This document shows, one piece after another, positions 53,501-62,500 of a stretch of DNA of 64,000 nt. The stretch comes from Tyto alba (taxonomy: Eukaryota > Chordata > Aves > Strigiformes > Tytonidae). How positions within the stretch are numbered: the stretch's first letter is position 1; every line of letters starts with the position of its first letter. The stretch is from positions 11,563,427-11,627,426 of the forward strand of contig NW_024881296.1 of the NCBI RefSeq assembly GCF_018691265.1, read 5' to 3'. The notes under the pieces were generated by a model that had not been told where the DNA came from, ran no database searches, and saw nothing but the letters and a program-made list of their open reading frames with translations. Made by a program: the position numbers and the translations under genes.

Positions 53501-56500
53501 GAGAGCCACAGTTCATATTGCTGGATTCCTCACACATTTACAAGGGTTTATCATGAGAAATGTCTACTGAAAATTGGAATTAATTCTTCATTACTCTTCC
53601 CAAGAAGTACAATGAGTTTTTCCATCATTCACTCCCCTCAGCATCTGATTTATGCATGTAAAATGGTTATTATTACTTATTCATTCCACAAACTACTTTG
53701 AGATCTATGAATAAGGATTATGTATTTAATAAATCATATATACACCTATAAATATATTATACCTAAAAATATTTTACGTGAAAAAATATTCACTTTACCT
53801 TTCAGTCTCTTCAAGTACACTGGAACATCACTCTTAATGCTTTTGGAATCCTCCTCTGTTGGTTCCCATATCATTCTAGGAGGATTGTTCTGTGCTAGCC
53901 AATCTGCTACTTTGCTCTCTGCAGCCATCATCACCGTTTGAAGCCCAGGCAGGTCCTGATCACTGGAGGAAGAAGGCTTTTTTGACTTGTGACGCTGTTC
54001 CGATGTGAATTTTATCACATGATCTTTGATTGTTACTTTTCCTGGAGTGTTGTCATCAAATTCAATGGTAAAGGAAGCATGCCCTGCACCTGCTGCATGG
54101 AAGCTTTGGGTGTATTTTGTTGGAATTTCATGAATAGCGCTCTCTGCTACCTGTGAAGGTTGCTGGAATTCCTTTGTAGGAATTTCAAAATAACTTGGCT
54201 CCCTACAGAGAGGATAAAGTTCTTCACTTGCAGCTGCAGATTGATCCTCAGCTTGCTTGGCATCTGTGCTGCATCCTATTCAGAAAAATAAAAAATAGAT
54301 TTCACAATACTTGGGAACTTCAGATTCTCAAGAAGTTTCCGAACTCCTGTAAAGGCCACTTGAGTAATTTCTGGAATAAACAGTAAGATTGTGGAGAAGA
54401 CTGAGCAACATAGCTCTGGAACAATAATTTCAGAATATCATATAAAAAGTACTACTGAAAAGATAGCACGAGCTTTGGCGGTAAGGAGTGTAAAGTGGCA
54501 AAAAGCTCACTTGGAATTTGTCAAAGGAAATTTGCATTCCAAAAAATTTTAATGAAGTAAAGGTCAGATGAGTTATTAACACATGGAAAACAGGTAAATC
54601 ACATTAGAGAAATAGATGAGATGATCATTATTGCAATTCCAATCTATCACAAAACAAGGTGCCCCCAAAACAAGTGCTAGTGATCTGGTTTTCATCTCCT
54701 ATAATGGATAGCTAATGTAATTTCGTTTAGTAAAATTATTTGGAAAAACAATTCACACGTTAATGCAAGGCAAATATTAATTCTGGCTTGAAAAGCTTCA
54801 CACTGATAAGCATTGGAAAATGTTCTGGAATTCAAATACTTTGTGTTTCTACAAAAGATAAAAACAAAGAATTGAGCTAAATCCTACTGTCAACTGCTCT
54901 TATTTTACTTGATTCCATAATCTGTAGATGAACAGAAAAAGTAACAATAGTTGGAAGCATGCAGAATGTTACCCAACCATGCTCTAACTGGGTAAAGAAA
55001 GCAGAATGTGAAAAAGCACAGGGTAGTAGCTGAACGTCCCACTCCGTAGCCTGGACAAAGATTAGAGCTTCTTGTGGTTGTAGCAAAGCTACCAATGTGC
55101 CTTTAAGAAAACAAATCTTCTGGTTGCATTTCGTGAACTACTAAACTAGCCAAAATGTCTGGAGCAGAGATGTGCTATAAGCAACAGATGCTTGAGATGT
55201 CAGCAGCAATGGCAACTTGCACTCCAGCAAAAGAATTCTGACTAGTTCCTATGTGATTTACAGTGAACCACATTAAGATGTTTAAGAAATCATTTTAGGT
55301 TGCCAAATAAAGGAATAAGAATACAATTAATAGATTTCTGGCACTAAAAATAGCCACACTGTATCAGCTGTGACAGTTAACATTTGTGTATGGAACTATT
55401 ATGCAATAAGGTAGCAACAGAAACATTTATACTGAGTGAGGAATTTAAGGGGTAAAGGATGCAGGATGGCATAATGCACCTATGCTGTTCTTCAGAAACA
55501 GATGCTTCTTGTGAACATTTAGGAAAAGGTTCAAAATTAAAAAATAAAAAAGGATGGTAATTTGATACAGTGAAATAGACTAATTAAGGGACAGCATAAT
55601 AGCTGGAAAAATTAAAAAAAGAATGATGTAATGGAGTGATAACAAAAATAGTACACATGCTTGATTATTGACATGCTTGGATACCAGCAGGATTAAGTAA
55701 TTCTGATGGAGATAACACAGCTGTTCTAATTTATTTTATCTAAAAGTAGCTGTTGCAAATACAAAAGATGTCCAGAATTCAGGCAGTTTTTATACTGTGC
55801 TGTTGCATTCCAAGAATGCCCTAGCTAATGCTTTTCACTGCAGTGGCAGCTACCTCATCTCTGCGGGGTAGTTTTCTGGCACTACAACAGCAAGTCACTA
55901 CTTACCTCCCCAGGACACAGACTGCATTTTTAGTCCCCTTCCTGAAAACACTTATGCCAGCATACAAACAAAATAGAACGAATCTATTTTACCGATACAA
56001 AGGTCATTAAAAAAGCTTCTATGTGTAGACAGAGAATGTAAAGAAACAAACCAAAGTCGCACTTTGCAGCTACTAGACTTTAGGTAAACTTGAATCACTC
56101 TCCATTTCTTTCATCCAGCTAACAAGCTGGAATGGATCAAGCTCTAGTAGGATCAAATCTAGAGCCAGGATCCTTACAGTATGCAACACTGTCACTGAAC
56201 AGGAGAGTCAGCCAGCAGGGAGCCAATTCATATGCACCTTATTTTTTTCCGTACAGTTCTATTCAGAGCTTCAAGTCTACAATTTCATGCAATTCCTGTC
56301 ACTAATAATTAAGCAAAATATAGTGTCCAATGCTCCTTCAGAAGATACCTGTCTAATACAGTATGTCTTGAGAAATATTTCTAACTTTGGGCCAGGCAAA
56401 AGCAATCTAGTGGCCTCACAATAAAGAGGATTTTTTCAGTAAATATGAAATAAGTGTTTCTTCATCATCTTTTGAAAATTATGATTGTAGCCAAACTGCA

Positions 56501-59500
56501 TCAGAAGTATTGTAGGATGAGGGGATCTACAACCCTGGCTTGTCAGCATTGATGGACAACTTCATAAAAAAATTTTCCATGTGAAACTTGCTGGAACCAA
56601 ATTTAACATTTGAAATCAACTGTTTATACTATAATGATACACACAGTATTTGATTCTAATATTTTTGATTAACCAGATGCTATAGTATGGTTTGAATCTA
56701 AATTATGACAGTGAGTTTAATCAAAAGAAGTGACAAACCGAATTACAAATAAATTGTAATTGTTTCTAAACTAGACAAATTCTTAGAAATTATATAATGA
56801 AAAATACCTGAAGAACAAAGTCAATTTTAATTACTTAAAAACCATATTTTCAGCCTGAAGTACTTGCAATTTTAGAATAAATACATCAGAATTTATTAGA
56901 ATAAGGAATTGAAAACAATGAGGAAACAAAAAATTAATATAGATCCTGATCTGAACCACCCTTCAGAATTTTTCACCCAAATTCAAAATGCAAGTCCTTA
57001 CAGCTTTCTAAATATTACTAACAGTGATCTTACCTTTGAAATCCTATTACAAAAAGTCATCTGCCAAGATGAAGGAAATTATGTATCAGACTAAATGGAG
57101 ATAGATTTAAGAGAAAACCCTCAAGCAAATACTGAAGATAGTGGTCATCACAGCTCTGTAATTTTTAGACAGAACAAGCATAGTATCTGTACAGCAAAAA
57201 ATGCAATTGTGTGGAACTGAAAGTGCATTTTGAGTAAAAACAAGGGGATGGATGGGTTGTGAACTGCAATCTCTTCAGGGACTGAAGAGATTTCTGAGCT
57301 GGCAAGAGTGAAAGGAAAGGGGCAGAAAGAGAACCAGGCATCTGTCAAGAAGGAGCTCTCATTCTAAGACAAAGATCTAGAGCTACAAAAGGCAACTGTG
57401 CAACAGTTTCCTCAAGGAAAGTAAGGAAGCAGTAAGCATAGCTACTACACAGGTGTAGTGAGACTATTAATGAAATAATGAGCCTAGGAGAGGCCAAGAG
57501 GGAAACTGTGTAATAGCTGGGAAATCACAGGCTTAACCAAACGGAGATTCAGGGAGATTCTTTACTACAATAACCTCAGAGATGATCATTAGAAAAGCAA
57601 CATTCACTTTATGACACTAGCAGAATTGACTACACTTTCTAGGACTTAAGAAATAAAGCTTAAAAAGTCCAACAGTGCTACGTTACACACACAGTCAGAA
57701 TCTTAAAATTTTTCTTGCCAGCCTGGACAAGAAATTTCATGGGTGTTCTGTGCTATTCAACACAAGCTATCAGATATGCAAGAAATTCCCTGTATATATG
57801 AATATATTATCATCTGCAAAGATAGAGTGAAACTTCAGAAAATATTTTGAGTCTTCATATATTTTTTAGAAATGTTGGGATTTTTTCTGCCTTAACAATA
57901 CAATTTTAAGAATAAAACTTGTAAAAGAAAATAGTCTGGTATTTACAAAGCACATCTTAAAAAAATATCTGTAAACCTGGAGCAAAAGATCTATTTGCAG
58001 AAGGTATAAAAAGCAGCCAAAATATCATATTTACACAATACCTCAAAATATTTTTTATATGTTAGTTTTATATTTGGTAATGTACAATGATATGTTTAAT
58101 GAAAAGAAGCTGAAGTTAGCCCCTCTGAACACTTCACAGAATTTCTTTTTTTCCTCTCTGTCTCCATATTGTTACTTTTTATTTCTCACTTATCCTTTAG
58201 GTTCTTTTTTTGCTTTATGGCTGAAGTGTACTTTTCATTTGTTATTTAAAGACAAGATTGCAATCAATACATGTAACGATTCACCTAGTATTAAATAAGA
58301 TGATCTTTGCCTTTTAATGTTGTCATAACCTCTGTCATGTGAAGTAATATCAAAATTGCTCTCTCTAATTAAAAAGATAAAATAGTATCGTACAGAAATC
58401 CCCATCTCTCATAAACATTTAACTGCATGCTTTAAAGGAGTTAAGTTGAAAAGAAGTGCAAAACTAATCTTACTTAAATACGTTGCCATGATGGCTCTAA
58501 AAAGTTCTGTACACTCCTCATGACATACCGTGCACATTAGCTGCCATAGCTTTACATACGTTACATACACAACACTTGCACGTATTCCAGGCCAAAACTC
58601 AGCAAAATTCTAAAACAAACTTCTAGGAACCTTAATGTTAATACTAGTGATTAAAGATGTGTGTGTAATCTGCACATACTGATTACATTGGTATTTCTAG
58701 AATAACTGTTAGTCTGCTTTATCTTAAACTGACACTGATTCTTAAATGTAAGGAACATTTAATTTAATGTATTGTTATGCAATGCTGGAATTAAATACTT
58801 TATGCCAAATGGAAAAAATCACCTCAGATTCTTAAACCCTGTTTAAAAATTCACTTCTATCTTTTCTTAGATTTCTGGTAAAGGCGTTAATAATGTAAAA
58901 TTCTACAACTACTACTGAGATCAGCACAGAATTCCAGTTTTGCTTTTCCGGGAAGTGAGGGTGTAACACATGGCAATAATAATGACACGCCTGGTAAACC
59001 TGCCAGTAACAAATAAGTGTAGCGGCAGCAGCATAGATAAAATCACACCATAGGTATATGTGCAACTGTTCATTTTAATACAGACTAGTAGATCTACTGA
59101 TCACTAAATCAGAACAACATGCATGTCTGAAAAAAACAGCAAGGTTTTATCTTTTTAAAGTTTTCCAGGCTATTCTGCTCTGTTAGCAAATTATTTCCAT
59201 TAGTGAGTTTCTGTTCCGATTGAAAGACAGTAACATTGAAATAATCTTATTAACTTGAGACTGTAAAAACTAATTGTCCATAGTTGGCTTAGCAGAAACA
59301 AATCTCCCATTTCAATCTCCTCATTAAACCTTGCCCCATCTGTTATAATTCATGCCTTCTTTTCTATTCAGTGAATAATCATGCACCAAATCATTAAAGC
59401 ATGAAGCAGCTTCTTCACAGGATTCATTTGTTAAAATGGTATCAGATTTTATCAATTTGAGTTACTGAACAAAAAGTTTAAGAACTTATGTATGCGAATT

Positions 59501-62500
59501 CACCTGTAACTTACTTACTTTTAGGCAATTTATATTAACCATGTTCCAAATCAGTGTTTTAAACAGTTAATACAATTTAGCCCATGAAAGAACAAATAAC
59601 TGCATCAATACTGAATATGTTTTATTAAAGCTTGTTTTTATTTAAAAAATATCCAAACATGACAGTCTTGTGAAGTTTCCAACTTCCTTTCATTAAAGTG
59701 TTTATATTGATTTCCAATCATTATATTAATCTACTTTGCAAAATCTAAGAGCATGAAGAAAACACATACTAACTTGTTGAAGATCAAGTTGATGTTTTCA
59801 TGGAATGTAACTGTAGGCCAAAGGGGCACAAAAAGCTTATGTCTTTATTTCATAATTGTATTAAAACATTCAGGATATTTTTTTGCACACTTCTACACAG
59901 ACATAGTGTTCTGAGATAGAGGAAATGTGTCCACACAGGCAAACATCAACTCTTATCTGGTCTGTCTTTTCAGGCTCTCTGCCAACACTACTAAAAAACA
60001 CCTACAACAGTCAAAAACCAGACTAGTAAAACATATGACTAATAGTCTACTCAGAGATTAAGTTATCAAGATAAATAAATCATTTGTCTATACAAGCGAT
60101 TTTAGTTCCACATCTTCCCAAATTAGATTGTTTTACAAAAATGTTGCATTTTGTTTTTTTCCCAGCAATGTCTTCCTATAACATTTCACACAAGCTTTTG
60201 GTTCGTATGTGCTTATTCAAACTGAATTCCATTCTTACAGATTTATTAGTCTTTCAGTTTGAGGAAATCAAATCTATTCCTATCTGTGCTTAGATTAATT
60301 CTATCTGTAGCATATAAATGAATGATTAAATAACATAAACAAAAGGGATTTCTAACATATATTGTACATTTAAAAAATAAGAAACGTAGCATTTGCCAAG
60401 AAGCCTCAAGGCCTGAATTCTATTTTTATTTATAGTGTATATATATGTAAAACAAACACCATCAGTTAAACACTGTAGAAAATATTAGTCCATTTTCTCT
60501 ATTTATCATTTACCTTATGGTGACTTCACTAAGGCAAAGCTTGTCAAAAATATTCCCATTACTGAACTTGTGTCTAGCACAAACTTGTTTTTGACTTCTA
60601 CTGAAACAGATTACACCTCCTTGATTAGTTTGGGAGGAAATTGGAATCTTACTTTTCTTTGAACTCGGGAACTAAGACAGAAGCACAGATCACTTGCTGT
60701 AAAATCTATTTATAAAATAAATACAAGAGCATGTAAACTACTTGATGCAATATTGCCTCTGAAAAAACAATAGGCATGTTACTAAATAGAAGCTTGAATC
60801 TTGTGTCATACCTTGTTAATGGCATGGCATCAAAACCACAGTCCTCAGGTTATTACTCTTTAATAATCCTATATTTAATGAGTGCAAATAACATGCATGT
60901 TTTTTAAATTAAGACAATATAGATAGATACACATGAGTATTAAATGCTTGATGAATTCTTATTTTTGTTATATTAGTTTGCTACAGACATTGGCATCTAA
61001 GCAATAAAAACACAGATACTAGAGACTTTACCGTCCCTGTTTTGGCATATAGTGCAAGATACAGAGCCACAGGTTTCATAGCTAATAGTTAATGCTTCCT
61101 GTAATCTGGAAAGCAAGGAGAATCCTGTGGCTAGCAAGTTTATCAATGGCATGACTCAAAGGCAAGGACTTAATTATTTTTCTTTGCAGCTGATGACATA
61201 TGTGCTTTTCCTTTTTGTTGAGAAAAATGGAAGTGAGACATCACCTAGCAGCTATTGTCTCTCATTATTATTGCCACTAGGAACAGAATTTGTATTCCTT
61301 ATGAATTCTTAAAAGTGTTTGAAGAACACATTTCTAGACAAGATTTGAGCTGTAGAGTTACAAATTACTAACGTATGATATTAAACCTGTAGTTAAAAAG
61401 CCCCCATGGGAGCACACAATAGCCACACACTACTCATGCTGCATAAGGCAGAGAAATTTTTCAACAAAAAACCAACCAAATAAGCAAGTGCTCTGTAACT
61501 GTATTGCATTGATGCAGTTATTTTATGTGCGACAAAGTTATTTAAGTTGAACAAAAATGCACTAATTTAAATGTTTTCACCTGATTTCTTTCTACTAGTC
61601 TAAATCTTAAGAGATTTACTTTACTGAGTCATGACAATGTTAGACTAATAGGAAAAAGGTTGTTAAAGGCTATGACAAATAGTTAACTCCAAAGACACTG
61701 ACTTCATTACATTGAAGAGTTAGTTTAGTTTGATTTTACATGGTTTTAGAGTTTACACCATTTCCTGCAAGATAGGATTCATGATAACAAAGGAAACTAC
61801 TAGTACAGGAAGAGAGAAATTCCCACCTCAGTTAAGTACTTTAAAAAACTGCAAATTTAAAACTGTTGGGTCTTAAATGCATGTCTAAACAGCTAAAAAA
61901 ACATGGTTGAATTTTGTCCTAACTTGAGTAAGTTATAATGTTATTACCTTTATTAGAATAGCATTCACTTTATTTATATGCCTGATGACAGATTCAGAAG
62001 CCTAATTATAGACACTGAGATTTAAGTTTTGGCAATTCATACTGCGTACAGATAAACTAACTAAAAAATGTATCTGTATTATGGGGAAAGAAACATTATC
62101 ATTTTAACTTTAGACTATGCAAATCTTTACTGCAAGAACCATGAAATGCAATTCACCCTAATGCATCATTATTGAATTACAGGAGAGAATGTTAGCATAC
62201 ATCACCTTAGATAGCTGAGCGTCAAATACAAAAATAACACAGCACCATTTATTTTCAGAAATTACTTTGATAAAATATCCCTGTGCAATCTCTACTTTCA
62301 AGCATATAAAATGATAGACATGGATTAAATTGATAAGTAAGACACACTGGTTGAGGTAACATTTTCTATATTTATTGATAACAAATTGTATTATATACTA
62401 CAAAACTGATACATTATATGTGAAATCGGTCTCTGGAAATGCATAGTTTCTCACAGAATAAATTTTTTAAACTAACTGATTTTAATAGGCTTTCATCTAC

